Below are positions 44,810 to 55,457 of a stretch of DNA of 62,381 bases, in pieces (the stretch's first letter is position 1; each line of letters opens with the position of its first letter). The stretch is from assembly GCF_900142255.1 (NCBI RefSeq), contig NZ_FRAF01000020.1, positions 1 to 62,381 on the forward strand. Direction: 5' to 3'. The translations under genes and the position numbers were made by a program. Below the pieces are notes generated by a model. That model worked only from the letters and a program-made list of their open reading frames with translations, searched no databases and was not told the origin of the DNA. This stretch comes from Alicyclobacillus tolerans. Lineage in GTDB: Bacteria; Bacillota; Bacilli; Alicyclobacillales; Alicyclobacillaceae.

Positions 44810-46102
44810 ATGACCGCAAAATGGGAAAAAACCGGCACAAATGTCGGTGTTCTTGAAGTGGAATTGCCGAGCGAAGAATTTGGAGCGGCTTTAGATGTTG
44901 CTTTTAAATCAGTGGTTAAACGAGTAAACGTTCCAGGTTTCCGCAAAGGCAAAGTGCCAAGAAAAATTTTTGAAATGAAATTTGGAGTGGAATCGCTCTA
45001 TCAAGATGCGGTTGATTACTTGTTGCCACGCGCCTATGACGTTGCAGTCAAAGAGACTGGTATTTTTCCCGTAGATAGACCATCAGTAGATTATTTACAA
45101 GCTGAACAAGGTAAACCTTTTGTATTCAAAGCGACTGTAGTGGTTAAGCCGGAAGTTACTCTTGGCGAGTATAAAGGGCTTGAAATTGAAGATAAAAAGT
45201 TTGAGGTTACAGATGAATCACTTCAAGAAGAGCTTGATAATATTCGCTCCAGCCATGCTCAGATTGAGGTGGTAGAAGACGGTGAAGTCGAAAAGGGCGA
45301 CACAGTCAGTATTGATTTTCGAGGAACAGTCGACGGTGAACCCTTTGAAGGTGGGGAAGCTGAAAACTTTCAGTTAGAGATAGGTTCGGGCATGTTTATT
45401 GCTGGTTTTGAAGATCAGTTGATAGGCATGAAACCAGGTGAGACTCGGACTATTCAAGTCACATTTCCTGAAGAATATCATGTCAAATCGTTGGCTTCGA
45501 AGCCTGCCGAATTTGAAGTTGTATTACATGATATGAAACGCAAAGTACTTCGAGAATTAAACGATGAGTTTGTTCAGGAAATTAGTGATTTTCAAACAGT
45601 GGATGAATTCGTGGCAGATTTGAAAGAGTCTCTGGAAAAACGTGCTGAAGCTGACAGGGAACGCTATCTGGAGGATGAAGCAGTAACTAAAGCCACTGAA
45701 AATGCTGTCATTGATTTACCAGAAGTGATGGTTGAACATGAAATTGACCATCAGGTTGACAATTTTGCTCGTCAGTTACAGTATCAACAAATTCCGCTAG
45801 ATGCTTACCTTGAATTTACAGGTACGAGCATGGAAGAGTTGCGTGCTCAGTTTAAAGAAGGCGCTGAAAAACGAGTTCGTATTGAACTTGTTTTAGAGGA
45901 AATTGCCAAGCAGGAGAGTTTAGAACCGACTCCTGAAGATTTGCAGTCTGAGCTAGCCAAAATTGCAGAGCAAGCTAACATGGAGATAGAGCGAGTTCAA
46001 CAATTGATGAATCTTCGCGATCCTGGGTTGCAAAATATGCGCCATGATTTAAGAAACAGCAGGGTGGCTAAGTTTCTTGTGGAAAATAGCAAATTGGTTT
46101 GA
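44810..46102 (+). CDS. tig: Trigger factor (ribosome-associated chaperone)
   Basis: 430 aa, full length for the family. Domain order: the ribosome-binding N-terminal domain (about 1-150) carries the GFRKGKVPRKIFE signature, the FKBP-type peptidyl-prolyl isomerase domain covers about 155-240 (VEKGDTVSIDFRGTVDGEPF), and the C-terminal arm domain runs from about 250 to the end. It binds L23 at the exit tunnel and folds nascent chains. ATG 44810 follows AGGAGG. It leads a block with clpP, clpX and lon as in B. subtilis. Confidence 0.97.
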   Translation: MTAKWEKTGTNVGVLEVELPSEEFGAALDVAFKSVVKRVNVPGFRKGKVPRKIFEMKFGVESLYQDAVDYLLPRAYDVAVKETGIFPVDRPSVDYLQAEQGKPFVFKATVVVKPEVTLGEYKGLEIEDKKFEVTDESLQEELDNIRSSHAQIEVVEDGEVEKGDTVSIDFRGTVDGEPFEGGEAENFQLEIGSGMFIAGFEDQLIGMKPGETRTIQVTFPEEYHVKSLASKPAEFEVVLHDMKRKVLRELNDEFVQEISDFQTVDEFVADLKESLEKRAEADRERYLEDEAVTKATENAVIDLPEVMVEHEIDHQVDNFARQLQYQQIPLDAYLEFTGTSMEELRAQFKEGAEKRVRIELVLEEIAKQESLEPTPEDLQSELAKIAEQANMEIERVQQLMNLRDPGLQNMRHDLRNSRVAKFLVENSKLV

Positions 46103-46156
46103 TGTTGGGTATAATATGGAATACGAAGTTAGATGTTGAGATAAGGTATAGTTCGG

Positions 46157-46180
46157 ACAAGGCACGTTAACGTGCCTTGT
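46157..46180. other. Perfect 24-bp palindrome between tig and clpP
   Basis: ACAAGGCACG-TTAA-CGTGCCTTGT. It could be a strong hairpin terminator of tig, but the following bases CTTGTCAAAA give no U-run. It could also be a protein-binding dyad ahead of clpP. No CtsR operator (tandem AGGTCAAA) is visible. Confidence 0.6.
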
Positions 46181-46226
46181 CTTGTCAAAAACAGAGGTTT
46201 TCTTTTTTGGAGAAGGAGGGGTATAC

Positions 46227-46814
46227 ATGAGTTTAACACCCATCGTTATTGAACAAACCAGTCGAGGAGAACGTTCTTACGATATATATTCCAGGCTTTT
46301 GCGAGATCGAATTATCTTGCTGGGTACACCGATTGATGACTATGTTGCAAATTCCGTAGTTGCTCAGTTACTGTTCTTAGCTGCAGACGATCCTGATCGA
46401 GATATTCAATTGTACATTAACAGTCCTGGTGGTTCGGTTACAGCGGGTCTTGCTATATATGATACAATGCAACACATAAAACCTGCAGTATCCACAATGT
46501 GCATTGGCATGGCCGCCAGTATGGGTGCATTTCTCTTGGCGGCTGGCGAAAAAGGTAAGCGATTTGCGTTGCCGAATGCAGAGATTATGATCCACCAACC
46601 GTTGGGAGGAGTTCAAGGTCAGGCATCAGATATAAAAATTCATGCCGATTGGATACTCAAAACCAAGGATAAGCTGAATAGTATATTGGCAGAAAGAACA
46701 GGACAGCCCATTGAAAAAGTTGAACAAGATACAGACCGCGACAATTTTCTGTCTGCTCAAGAAGCCAAGGCGTACGGTTTAATCGACGATGTCATTCAAC
46801 ATGGCAATGTGTAA
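46227..46814 (+). CDS. clpP: ATP-dependent Clp protease proteolytic subunit
   Basis: 195 aa, the usual size. The catalytic triad is visible: Ser98 in GMAASMGAF, His123 in [10 protein letters not shown] and Asp172 in DTDRDNF. Fourteen copies form the barrel that degrades proteins unfolded by ClpX or ClpC. ATG 46227 follows GAAGGAGGGG; an upstream in-frame start near 46182 is less likely. clpX follows after 42 bases, so both are probably co-expressed. Confidence 0.97.
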   Translation: MSLTPIVIEQTSRGERSYDIYSRLLRDRIILLGTPIDDYVANSVVAQLLFLAADDPDRDIQLYINSPGGSVTAGLAIYDTMQHIKPAVSTMCIGMAASMGAFLLAAGEKGKRFALPNAEIMIHQPLGGVQGQASDIKIHADWILKTKDKLNSILAERTGQPIEKVEQDTDRDNFLSAQEAKAYGLIDDVIQHGNV

Positions 46815-46856
46815 GTGAAAAAGTTGGTCGATTTGCCGTAAAGGAGGGAACGCGCC

Positions 46857-48134
46857 GTGTTTAAGTTTAACGAAGAAAAAGGACAACTGAAATGTTCGTT
46901 TTGTGGAAAAACACAGGAACAAGTAAGGAAACTAGTGGCAGGACCAGGAGTATACATTTGCGACGAATGTATTGAACTTTGTAATGAAATTGTTGAAGAA
47001 CAGTTAGGTGAAGATGAAGAATTCGAATTAAAAGACGTTCCCAAACCGACTGAAATTAAAGCGATTCTTGATCAATACGTTATTGGTCAAGAGAGTGCTA
47101 AACGATCTTTGTCTGTGGCGGTTTACAATCACTATAAACGCATAAATATGTCGAATGGTAAGTCGGATGATGTGGAACTTTCTAAATCTAATATTATGTT
47201 GCTTGGTCCGACTGGTAGTGGTAAAACTTTATTGGCTCAAACTTTGGCGCGAATCCTGAATGTTCCCTTTGCAATTGCGGATGCGACATCCCTAACTGAA
47301 GCTGGATATGTTGGTGAAGATGTAGAAAATATCCTACTTAAACTGATTCAAGCGGCTGACTATGATGTTGAAAAGGCTGAGCGGGGCATTATTTATATTG
47401 ATGAAATTGACAAAATTGCCCGCAAGTCTGAAAATCCATCGATTACTAGAGATGTTTCTGGTGAAGGTGTACAACAAGCTTTGTTAAAAATTCTTGAAGG
47501 TACAGTGGCAAGCGTTCCACCACAAGGTGGTCGCAAACATCCTCATCAAGAGTTTATCCAAATTGATACAACTAACATTCTCTTTATTTGCGGTGGAGCA
47601 TTTGATGGCATAGAGCCAATCATTAAACGCCGTCTTGGTCGTAAGGTCATTGGTTTTGGCTCTGTAGAATCTGCTAACCGTCATCTTGACAATGAAGATA
47701 TACTGACCAAAGTTTTGCCAGAAGATCTTTTAAAGTTTGGTCTGATTCCAGAGTTTATCGGTCGTCTTCCCGTCGTCACAACATTGGAGGCGTTGGATGA
47801 AGAAGCGCTTAAGCGGATTTTGACCGAGCCGAAAAATGCCTTGGTCAGACAGTTCCAGAAGCTTCTTGAATTAGATGGAGTAACTTTGGAATTCCAAGAT
47901 GACGCGTTATCTGTTATTGCTAAAGAAGCAATTAAACGCGGTACGGGCGCTCGTGGTCTTAGAGCCATTATTGAATCCATAATGTTGGATGTCATGTATG
48001 AGTTGCCTTCACGTGAAGATGTCCAAAAATGTGTCATCACTCGCGAGGCAGCACTTCACGAACAACGTCCTCTGCTCATTGGTAAGGATGGAAAAACCAT
48101 AAAAGTTTTTCGCAAATCAGAAGAAACAGCTTAA
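46857..48134 (+). CDS. clpX: ATP-dependent Clp protease ATP-binding subunit ClpX
   Basis: 425 aa, full length. The N-terminal zinc-binding domain shows Cys13, Cys16, Cys35 and Cys38 ([15 protein letters not shown]). Walker A is GPTGSGKT (about 116-123), Walker B is [11 protein letters not shown], and sensor 2/C-terminal residues lie in [11 protein letters not shown]. The IGF loop is visible as KVIGFGS. It unfolds tagged substrates and feeds ClpP. GTG 46857 follows AAAGGAGGG. Confidence 0.97.
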   Translation: MFKFNEEKGQLKCSFCGKTQEQVRKLVAGPGVYICDECIELCNEIVEEQLGEDEEFELKDVPKPTEIKAILDQYVIGQESAKRSLSVAVYNHYKRINMSNGKSDDVELSKSNIMLLGPTGSGKTLLAQTLARILNVPFAIADATSLTEAGYVGEDVENILLKLIQAADYDVEKAERGIIYIDEIDKIARKSENPSITRDVSGEGVQQALLKILEGTVASVPPQGGRKHPHQEFIQIDTTNILFICGGAFDGIEPIIKRRLGRKVIGFGSVESANRHLDNEDILTKVLPEDLLKFGLIPEFIGRLPVVTTLEALDEEALKRILTEPKNALVRQFQKLLELDGVTLEFQDDALSVIAKEAIKRGTGARGLRAIIESIMLDVMYELPSREDVQKCVITREAALHEQRPLLIGKDGKTIKVFRKSEETA

Positions 48135-48179
48135 ATCATTAATTTTAATTAACAAGTTTTGGGAAGAATTTTTGCTTTG

Positions 48180-48218
48180 GCATTTGTTGCAAGTATCTTT
48201 TGCAGCAAATGCTTTTTT
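48180..48218 (+). terminator. Rho-independent terminator after clpX
   Basis: GCATTTGTTGCA (48180-48191) pairs with TGCAGCAAATGC (48201-48212), with one G-U pair, and is followed by TTTTTT. Strong, textbook shape, so the clp genes and the lon genes are probably separate transcription units. Confidence 0.85.
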
Positions 48219-48294
48219 GCGTTTATTGGCAATTTCTCCAGGCAATAATGCTCATATTGCTTCATGAGTGTTTGCTGCCATGGGAGGATGCGAG

Positions 48295-49992
48295 ATGAAC
48301 ATGACGATTTTGGCTGGTATTCAAATTTTTTTCGCTATTGTGATAGGACTATATTTCTGGAATTTACTCAAAAGTCAAAATCAAAATCGACATGCGGTAG
48401 AGCGAGAGTCAAAAAAAGAGTTAGCTCGATTAAAATCGATGCGAGAAATTTCTCTCTCTGAACCACTTTCGGAGCGGACGCGACCTTCATCGATTCAAGA
48501 TATTATAGGTCAAGAGGAAGGATTAAAAGCTTTACGGGCAGCTTTATGTGGACCTAATCCCCAGCATGTGATTATCTATGGCCCTCCTGGCGTTGGCAAG
48601 ACAGCTGCTGCACGAGTCATTTTGGAAGAAGCCAAGAAACGAGCCGAATCTCCATTTGCTGAAGATGCAAAATTTATTGAACTCGACGCAACCACAGCTC
48701 GTTTTGATGAAAGAGGAATTGCTGATCCGTTGATTGGCTCCGTTCATGATCCGATTTACCAAGGTGCAGGTGCCATGGGTATAGCAGGCATTCCTCAGCC
48801 AAAAGCTGGGGCAGTAACCAAAGCTCATGGTGGCATGCTTTTTATTGATGAAATTGGAGAGTTACATCCAATTCAAATGAACAAATTATTAAAAGTTTTG
48901 GAAGATCGTAAGGTTTATTTGGAGAGTGCGTACTACAGTAGTGAAGATCACAATATTCCTGCACACATTCATGATATTTTTCAAAATGGGTTACCAGCGG
49001 ATTTTCGCTTGGTTGGAGCAACAACGAGATCGCCCGAAGAAATTCCTCCTGCCATTCGTTCTCGCTGTATGGAAATATTTTTTCGCTCTCTGAGTCGGCA
49101 AGAAATTGCTGAAGTAGTTTCGCGAGGATTTGAAAAACTGAATATGATTGCAGAAAAGCCTGTAATCGATGAAATTTCCAATTATGCAACAAATGGCCGT
49201 GATGCTGTAAATATTGTTCAGATTGCAGGAGGAATGGCATTAACAGAAAATCGCACGCAAATTACCTTGGAAGACGTTCAATGGGTTATTCGTTTTACAC
49301 ATATGTCTCCTCGGCCTGAGAGAAAAATTAACCCACATCCACAAGTAGGGGTTGCTCATGGTTTGGCAGTGTATGGGCCTTCTTCAGGCTTGTTGCTTGA
49401 AGTGGAAGTCGTAGCTGAAAAAAATAGGGTTGGACATGGTAAAGTGACAGTGGGAGGTTTGGTGGAAGAAGAAACCATTCGTTCACGGAGCGGTAGCATG
49501 CGACGTAAATCAATGGCTATTGGTTCGATGGAAAATGTATTGACTGTTTTGCAGAGAATCTCTGGACTCCATCCGTTTTCTTACGATTTGCATATTAATT
49601 TTCCTGGCGGAGCGCCGGTAGACGGACCAAGTGCTGGAATTACTATGGCTGTAGCTGTATGTTCTGCGATTACCCGTATTCCTGTTTTGAATACGGTGGC
49701 AATGACTGGGGAACTCTCTATTCGAGGATTGGTTCGTCCGGTCGGTGGTGTGCCTGCCAAAATTGAAGCAGCGAAGGAAGCGGGAGCAGAAGTCGTGCTT
49801 ATTCCAAAAGAGAATTGGCAAGAGACATTTCATAATATGAATGGCATTAAAATTGTGCCAGTCGAGAAACTGACGGATGTGCTCAAGCTTTCACTGGTTG
49901 GTGGAGTGGAGATGGATTGGGAAAAACGAATTCTTACGGAATCAAGTTCTAACCCATCCGTATCCATAAATCACTCCTCGGTGTCGTTCTAA
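48295..49992 (+). CDS. lonB: Lon-like ATP-dependent protease LonB
   Basis: 565 aa, as in sporulating Bacilli. A membrane or hydrophobic segment near residues 5-22, AAA+ domain with Walker A GPPGVGKT (about 97-104) and Walker B MLFIDEIGELH, and a C-terminal Lon protease domain with the catalytic serine in [10 protein letters not shown] and the lysine in GGVPAKIEAA. In B. subtilis LonB is made in the forespore and controlled by sigma-F. ATG 48295 follows GGGAGG. lonA follows after 69 bases. Confidence 0.94.
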   Translation: MNMTILAGIQIFFAIVIGLYFWNLLKSQNQNRHAVERESKKELARLKSMREISLSEPLSERTRPSSIQDIIGQEEGLKALRAALCGPNPQHVIIYGPPGVGKTAAARVILEEAKKRAESPFAEDAKFIELDATTARFDERGIADPLIGSVHDPIYQGAGAMGIAGIPQPKAGAVTKAHGGMLFIDEIGELHPIQMNKLLKVLEDRKVYLESAYYSSEDHNIPAHIHDIFQNGLPADFRLVGATTRSPEEIPPAIRSRCMEIFFRSLSRQEIAEVVSRGFEKLNMIAEKPVIDEISNYATNGRDAVNIVQIAGGMALTENRTQITLEDVQWVIRFTHMSPRPERKINPHPQVGVAHGLAVYGPSSGLLLEVEVVAEKNRVGHGKVTVGGLVEEETIRSRSGSMRRKSMAIGSMENVLTVLQRISGLHPFSYDLHINFPGGAPVDGPSAGITMAVAVCSAITRIPVLNTVAMTGELSIRGLVRPVGGVPAKIEAAKEAGAEVVLIPKENWQETFHNMNGIKIVPVEKLTDVLKLSLVGGVEMDWEKRILTESSSNPSVSINHSSVSF

Positions 49993-50061
49993 TTTGGATT
50001 GCCAAGCTAAGCAGAGTACAATACTAGTAGGTTAGTGGGAGAGCAACTCGGGGGTGACTCA

Positions 50062-52485
50062 GTGGCAACAAAATCAGAAAAAAAACAACTCGTTTATCCA
50101 TTGCTCCCATTGCGTGGATTACTCGTTTTTCCAACCATGGTTTTACATTTTGATGTAGGGCGAGAAAAATCCATCAAAGCTCTGGAAAAATGCGCCATGA
50201 CGAGTAACCAATTGCTGTTGTCTTCACAGGAAGACGGTCAAGTCGATGATCCGACAGAGGAAGATCTGTTTCATATAGGTACTTTGGCCAAAGTAAAGCA
50301 GATGATGAAACTGCCTAATGGTACAATTCGTGTTTTGGTAGAAGGCATCGCTCGGGCACGAATTCATCGTTTCACCAAAACGGATGAATGGTTTGAAGTT
50401 GAGGTTGCTGTTCAAGAAGAACAGGATTTTTCTAAATCCAACGCTGAATATCAGGCTCTCATGCGCTCTGTTTTGCAGCAGTTTGAACAATATTTGAAAT
50501 TGTCCAAAAAGGTCGACCAGGAAGCTTATTCAAGCGTTGTAGATATTTCCGATCCTAGTCATTTCGCTGATGCCGTGGCTGCTCATCTGCCTCTTAAAAT
50601 TCGTGAGAAACAGCAACTATTAGAAGAACTCGATGTAATGAAAAGACTGGAAAAACTGTTGCAGATCCTTTCGGATGAGAGAGAAATTCTGGAATTGGAA
50701 AGAAATATTCACCAACGTGTTCGCAAACAGATGGAAAGAACACAAAAAGAGTACTATTTACGCGAACAAATGAAGGCCATCCAAAAAGAATTGGGCGATC
50801 GTGACAGCCGTTCTGCAGAAGTTGAGGAATTACGCCAACAGTTGGATCAAAAAGAGATGCCGTTGTTGGTAAAAGAAAAAGTGGAGAAAGAACTCGAACG
50901 TTTAGAAAGAATTCCTCAGGCATCAGCAGAAGGTACGGTCGTCCGTACTTATCTGGACTGGCTGCTTGCCTTACCGTGGATAGAGACGGCTCAACAGCGT
51001 GTTGATTTGCGTCGTGCTGAAAAAGTTCTTAACGAAGAGCATTATGGGTTGGAAAAAATTAAGGAGCGTATTTTGGAGTTCTTAGCCGTACAAAGATTAT
51101 CCGGAAAAATGACAGGACCGATTATATGTTTGGCTGGACCACCTGGTGTAGGCAAAACTTCTTTGGCGCGGTCTATAGCCACAGCCTTAAAACGTCCATT
51201 TGTTAGAGCCTCTCTTGGCGGTGTACGAGACGAGGCGGAGATTCGCGGTCATCGTAGAACCTATATTGGCGCCATGCCGGGAAGAATTATTCAGGGCATG
51301 AAATCTGCAGGCGTTAAGAACCCTGTGTTTCTACTTGACGAGATCGACAAAATGGCAAATGATTTTCGTGGAGACCCTAGTTCGGCGTTGCTTGAAGTAC
51401 TTGATCCGGAGCAAAATCAAACATTCTCCGATCATTACATCGAGATACCTTTTGATTTGTCCGACGTCATGTTTATCACAACAGCCAACAATGTATATCA
51501 AATTCCTGGTCCACTCCGCGACCGTATGGAAATTATTCAATTAAGTGGCTATACAGAATTGGAAAAATTAAATATTGTCAAACAGCACCTTTTGCCTCGC
51601 CAAAAGGAAAAACATGCCCTTAAAGCCGATCAGATGCGAATTTCAGAAGATGTACTTTTAATGCTGATACGACACTACACGCGGGAAGCTGGTGTCCGTC
51701 AGTTGGAGAGGGTAGTGGCGGCTGTTTGCAGAAAGGTTGCTCGTAGAATAGCTTCAGGTGAAAAAAAACGAATAACAGTGCAAACGAAAACGATAGAGGA
51801 TTTTCTTGGTCCCCCGATATACCGATATGGAGCACAGGAAGAAGAAGACCAAATTGGCGTTGTCAATGGACTCGCATGGACAGAAACAGGTGGAGATTTG
51901 CTTTCTGTAGAAGTGTCTGTTGTACCGGGCAAAGGCAAGCTGGTCTTAACAGGCCACTTAGGTGATGTGATGCGCGAAAGCGCACAGACTGCCTTTTCTT
52001 ATGTGCGTTCGCGAGCTGGTCAGTTTGGCTTACAACATGATTTTTATGAAAATGTCGATTTGCATGTGCATGTTCCGGAAGGGGCGATTCCGAAGGACGG
52101 ACCTTCTGCTGGTATCACCATGGCTACCTGTCTCATCTCAGCTTTAACAGGCAGACGTGTACGTCGGGATGTTGCTATGACAGGAGAAATTACTTTGCGA
52201 GGTAGAGTTTTGCCGATTGGTGGATTGCGTGAAAAATCTTTAGCCGCGCACCGTGCGGGTATTCGTCATGTCATTCATCCGTTGGACAATGTTAAAGATT
52301 TACGCGATATACCACAAGTGGTTCGTGATGAGATGGAATTTCATGCTGTTAAACATATGGACGAAGTTGTGGCTTTAGCTTTTGTTGAACCTTTTCCTCT
52401 TGAGGAGTTTGAAGGGTTTTACCCGACCGACAAAATGCCCGATATTTTAAGAAATACGTTCTCTGGAGAAGGAGCTCACCAATGA
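50062..52485 (+). CDS. lonA: ATP-dependent protease Lon (LonA)
   Basis: 807 aa, full length. N-terminal substrate domain (about 15-210, [16 protein letters not shown]-like), coiled-coil segment, AAA+ module with Walker A GPPGVGKT and Walker [12 protein letters not shown], and a C-terminal protease domain with the Ser-Lys dyad ([15 protein letters not shown] and [12 protein letters not shown]). It degrades misfolded and regulatory proteins. GTG 50062 is preferred because GGGGGTGA sits just before it; GTG 50035 is in frame. It overlaps engB by four bases. Confidence 0.96.
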   Translation: MATKSEKKQLVYPLLPLRGLLVFPTMVLHFDVGREKSIKALEKCAMTSNQLLLSSQEDGQVDDPTEEDLFHIGTLAKVKQMMKLPNGTIRVLVEGIARARIHRFTKTDEWFEVEVAVQEEQDFSKSNAEYQALMRSVLQQFEQYLKLSKKVDQEAYSSVVDISDPSHFADAVAAHLPLKIREKQQLLEELDVMKRLEKLLQILSDEREILELERNIHQRVRKQMERTQKEYYLREQMKAIQKELGDRDSRSAEVEELRQQLDQKEMPLLVKEKVEKELERLERIPQASAEGTVVRTYLDWLLALPWIETAQQRVDLRRAEKVLNEEHYGLEKIKERILEFLAVQRLSGKMTGPIICLAGPPGVGKTSLARSIATALKRPFVRASLGGVRDEAEIRGHRRTYIGAMPGRIIQGMKSAGVKNPVFLLDEIDKMANDFRGDPSSALLEVLDPEQNQTFSDHYIEIPFDLSDVMFITTANNVYQIPGPLRDRMEIIQLSGYTELEKLNIVKQHLLPRQKEKHALKADQMRISEDVLLMLIRHYTREAGVRQLERVVAAVCRKVARRIASGEKKRITVQTKTIEDFLGPPIYRYGAQEEEDQIGVVNGLAWTETGGDLLSVEVSVVPGKGKLVLTGHLGDVMRESAQTAFSYVRSRAGQFGLQHDFYENVDLHVHVPEGAIPKDGPSAGITMATCLISALTGRRVRRDVAMTGEITLRGRVLPIGGLREKSLAAHRAGIRHVIHPLDNVKDLRDIPQVVRDEMEFHAVKHMDEVVALAFVEPFPLEEFEGFYPTDKMPDILRNTFSGEGAHQ

Positions 52486-53090
52486 AAATTCGTAAGGTGC
52501 AATTTGAAATCAGTGCAGTCCGTCCCGAGCAGTGGCCTCAGGACGGACTTCCTGAGTTTGCTTTCATTGGGCGTAGCAATGTTGGCAAGTCTTCTTTGCT
52601 CAACCGTTTGCTCAATCGAAAATCGCTGGCACGAGTATCTCAACATCCCGGCAAAACTCAACAGATTAACTTCTATAATATTAACGATACTTTACGTTTT
52701 GCCGATTTACCTGGCTACGGTTATGCCCAGGTTTCCAAAACACAACGGGCTGCGTTTCGTAAATGGATAGTTCAATATTTAGAAAAAAGAGAACCTATAA
52801 CCAGAGTGTTGCATCTGGTAGATATTCGACATGAACCCAGTGTGGATGATCGCGATTTTCATCGTTTGTTACTGGAGTTACAACACCCTGTTTTAGTGGT
52901 TGCTACAAAGTTGGATAAAATCGCCAAGAGAGATATAGCCAAGCACATTCAGCAAATTCGCACGGGCTTGCAAACTCCTAATCCTATACTTTCTATATCG
53001 AGTGAAAAGAACATGTATATTGATGAACTCTGGTCTGTTTTGGAAACTGATTTGACTGCTCATGAAAGTGAATTAAGTGATAATGAATAA
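52482..53090 (+). CDS. engB: Ribosome-biogenesis GTPase YsxC/EngB
   Basis: 202 aa. GTPase motifs: G1 GRSNVGKSS (about 30-38), G2 around [13 protein letters not shown]3 DLPGYGYA, G4 ATKLDKIAK. Needed for assembly of the large ribosomal subunit. ATG overlaps the lonA stop (ATGA), so translation is coupled. The order lonA-ysxC-hemA is conserved in Bacilli. Confidence 0.95.
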   Translation: MKIRKVQFEISAVRPEQWPQDGLPEFAFIGRSNVGKSSLLNRLLNRKSLARVSQHPGKTQQINFYNINDTLRFADLPGYGYAQVSKTQRAAFRKWIVQYLEKREPITRVLHLVDIRHEPSVDDRDFHRLLLELQHPVLVVATKLDKIAKRDIAKHIQQIRTGLQTPNPILSISSEKNMYIDELWSVLETDLTAHESELSDNE

Positions 53091-53153
53091 AACATTGAAA
53101 TGTAAAGATGATAGATAGGAAATTGACGGATCGCCATGAAGATGACACATTTA

Positions 53154-53196
53154 TTGCGCCAATGATTATCCATAGGTTGCTATAATTATCTTATAA
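53154..53196 (+). promoter_or_regulatory. Promoter region of the hem operon
   Basis: TATAAT at 53181-53186 is the only good -10 box before hemA; a -35 is not clear (TTGCGC at 53154 is rather far). CTATAATTATCTTATAA (53180-53196) overlaps the -10 and resembles a Fur/PerR-type AT dyad, but its spacing is two bases longer than the usual PerR box. PerR control of hemA is known in B. subtilis; here it is only a suggestion. Confidence 0.35.
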
Positions 53197-53224
53197 AAAG
53201 CCAATGCGGGAGGTGACCACCTGC

Positions 53225-54619
53225 ATGCAGATTGTTGTGATTGGTTTAAATCATCGTACGGCTCCTGTCTCCCTTCGAGAGAAAGTGAGTTTTGATAAAG
53301 ATGCCCAAAAAACTGCGTTGTTGCGGATGAAAGATACCCGTTCCTTGTTTGAAACGGTGCTTGTCTCCACCTGTAACCGCACAGAAATATATACATTGAC
53401 AACGTCAACGAAAGCAGCACGTGATTTTGTCATTCGTCTTTTGGCTCAACATTCGGGTCTTGCGACGGAAGAAATAAAAGACACACTATATACTTTCGAA
53501 GGTCCGCAAGCAGTACAACATGCAATGGAGGTAGCTTGCGGTTTGGATTCTATTGTACTGGGTGAAACACAGATATTAGGACAGGTCAAAGAGGCTGTGG
53601 CGCTTGCTGCAGAAATTGGTACGATTGGTTCGTTCTTGAAGCAGATGTTCCGTTATGTTGTAGAAGTAGGAAAACGAGCACAATCGGAAACCATGATTGG
53701 ACAAGCGCCTGTTTCTGTTGCTTCAGCGGCCATTCAACTGGCTGAAAAGATTTATGGTTCATTACGTGGACGGAGTGCCTTGATTCTTGGCGCTGGTACC
53801 ATGGCTCGCATAGCCGCTGAGCATCTGTCGGCTCATGGTGTCAGTCAGCTGTATATTGCTAATCGGACCCTTACCAACGCGGAAGAATTGGTTCGTCGTG
53901 TAGAAGCTAAAATTGTTCCATGGGAACAATTGCAACACTTTGTTGGACGGGTAGATGTAGTGGTGGCAGCAACTGGCGCAGGAAGGCCAATTATTACTGA
54001 AAATATGTGGACCTCCATTCGTACAGGGCGCCACGGTCGGCAAACGCTCTTGCTCGATTTAGCGATTCCGCGTAATATTGATTCGTCACTTTCTGGGCAT
54101 TCGGATGTTTTTTTGTATGACGTAGACGATTTACAACAAGTTGTGGATGTGAATATGGAGGAGCGACGGCGTCAAACGCGCGTGGTGCGTGAAATGATCG
54201 ATTCCAGTTTATTAGAGTTTGACGAATGGATTTCGTCTCTATCCGTCGTACCCGTGATTACCGCCATTCGTGAAAAAGGTGTGCAAATTCAAAGCGATGT
54301 TATGGAAAGTTTAAAGCGAAAACTGCCGCATTTGAGTGAGAAAGAAATTCAAATTTTGCAGAAGCACACCATGAGTATTGTCAATCAACTTTTGCGCGAT
54401 CCGATTCATGCTATGAAGGATATGGCTGTTCAGAGTGATCCTGCTTTTTCGCCGGAGGCACTGGCTCAACTGTTTGGTATTGAATTTATCAGTCAGCCGC
54501 ATCCGGAGAGGGAGATGCTGACGTCGTACAAAATGTCGGAGTTTATGGGCAAATGGCGATCTCTCATGGCTGAAAAAATGTCTGGCTCAACCGTAGGCAG
54601 TTCAGTTTATAGGAGCTAA
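53225..54619 (+). CDS. hemA: Glutamyl-tRNA reductase
   Basis: 464 aa. Catalytic Cys50 in STCNRTEIY, substrate-binding GLNHRTAPVS at the start, NADPH-binding Rossmann motif LILGAGTMARIAAEHL (about 185-200) and the C-terminal dimer helix. It converts Glu-tRNA to glutamate-1-semialdehyde, the first committed step of tetrapyrrole synthesis. ATG 53225 follows GGGAGGTG. First gene of the hemAXCDBL operon. Confidence 0.97.
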   Translation: MQIVVIGLNHRTAPVSLREKVSFDKDAQKTALLRMKDTRSLFETVLVSTCNRTEIYTLTTSTKAARDFVIRLLAQHSGLATEEIKDTLYTFEGPQAVQHAMEVACGLDSIVLGETQILGQVKEAVALAAEIGTIGSFLKQMFRYVVEVGKRAQSETMIGQAPVSVASAAIQLAEKIYGSLRGRSALILGAGTMARIAAEHLSAHGVSQLYIANRTLTNAEELVRRVEAKIVPWEQLQHFVGRVDVVVAATGAGRPIITENMWTSIRTGRHGRQTLLLDLAIPRNIDSSLSGHSDVFLYDVDDLQQVVDVNMEERRRQTRVVREMIDSSLLEFDEWISSLSVVPVITAIREKGVQIQSDVMESLKRKLPHLSEKEIQILQKHTMSIVNQLLRDPIHAMKDMAVQSDPAFSPEALAQLFGIEFISQPHPEREMLTSYKMSEFMGKWRSLMAEKMSGSTVGSSVYRS

Positions 54620-54625
54620 TCGTGA

Positions 54626-55429
54626 ATGGCTACCCGCGCTGTAATCGACAGCACGATGTTTTTTTATGCACTTAGTTTATTTTTTTACTTCATGGATGTT
54701 CTTGAATCTAAAAGGATTTTCAATCGACTGGCTGTCGTCTTGTTGTTTATGGTTTTTATTGGAGAAACATCTTTGTTGATAGCGCGTTTTATTCAACTCC
54801 AATCTGCACCAGTATATAGTCGGTTTGACAATCTGTTGCTTATTTCTTGGTTGATTTTAGTGGTTGCTCTGGTGGTCGACACATTTTATCGTGTCGGCTT
54901 ATTCATTTTTTTTGCAAATTTGGTTGCTTTTTCGTTTGTTATTTTTGCGAGTTTTGGTCCTTTCAGTCCGGGTATCATACCGCATGGCCGTCCAGACTTG
55001 CTTATTTTCCACATCTCTCTTGCGCTTGTCAGTTACGTTTTTTTTTCAGTCGCCTTTGTGTTTTCTGTCATGTACCTTGTCCAGTATCATCTTTTGCGAA
55101 AGAAAAGTTTTAACCACTGGTTTTTACGATTGCCGGGATTAGAGCACTCATCACGTACAGCGAGATGGTGCAATCGTGTTGGCTTTACTCTTTTGCTTAT
55201 CTCCTCGTTGTTGGGTTTCTTGTGGGGGAAAATTGTACTCAATCTTTGGATATGGGACTCTCCAACACCTATGGCTACTCTCGTGTTGTTACTTTTCTAT
55301 GCATTGACGTTTTGGCTGGAAATTCGTCGTTCATTACCCTTGCATGTGCTACATCGATTGTATGTAGTTTGCTTTATGGTTTTACTTATCAATTTTTTGC
55401 TGATTGGTCGTTTTGGGGGTTATCATTAG
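54626..55429 (+). CDS. hemX: HemX, CcsA-like membrane protein
   Basis: 267 aa with eight hydrophobic segments, of the cytochrome-c-assembly/CcsA fold but lacking its large extracytoplasmic part. Conserved residues include a His in FHISLALVSYVFFSVAFVFS. In B. subtilis HemX lowers the level of HemA. It starts six bases after hemA, as in the B. subtilis hem operon. Confidence 0.9.
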   Translation: MATRAVIDSTMFFYALSLFFYFMDVLESKRIFNRLAVVLLFMVFIGETSLLIARFIQLQSAPVYSRFDNLLLISWLILVVALVVDTFYRVGLFIFFANLVAFSFVIFASFGPFSPGIIPHGRPDLLIFHISLALVSYVFFSVAFVFSVMYLVQYHLLRKKSFNHWFLRLPGLEHSSRTARWCNRVGFTLLLISSLLGFLWGKIVLNLWIWDSPTPMATLVLLLFYALTFWLEIRRSLPLHVLHRLYVVCFMVLLINFLLIGRFGGYH

Positions 55430-55457
55430 ACCGTGATGAAAAAGGATGTGTGTTTAA

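Noticed and set aside
46103-46226. CtsR operator before clpP
   Set aside because: The tandem AGGTCAAA heptads are absent in this interval.
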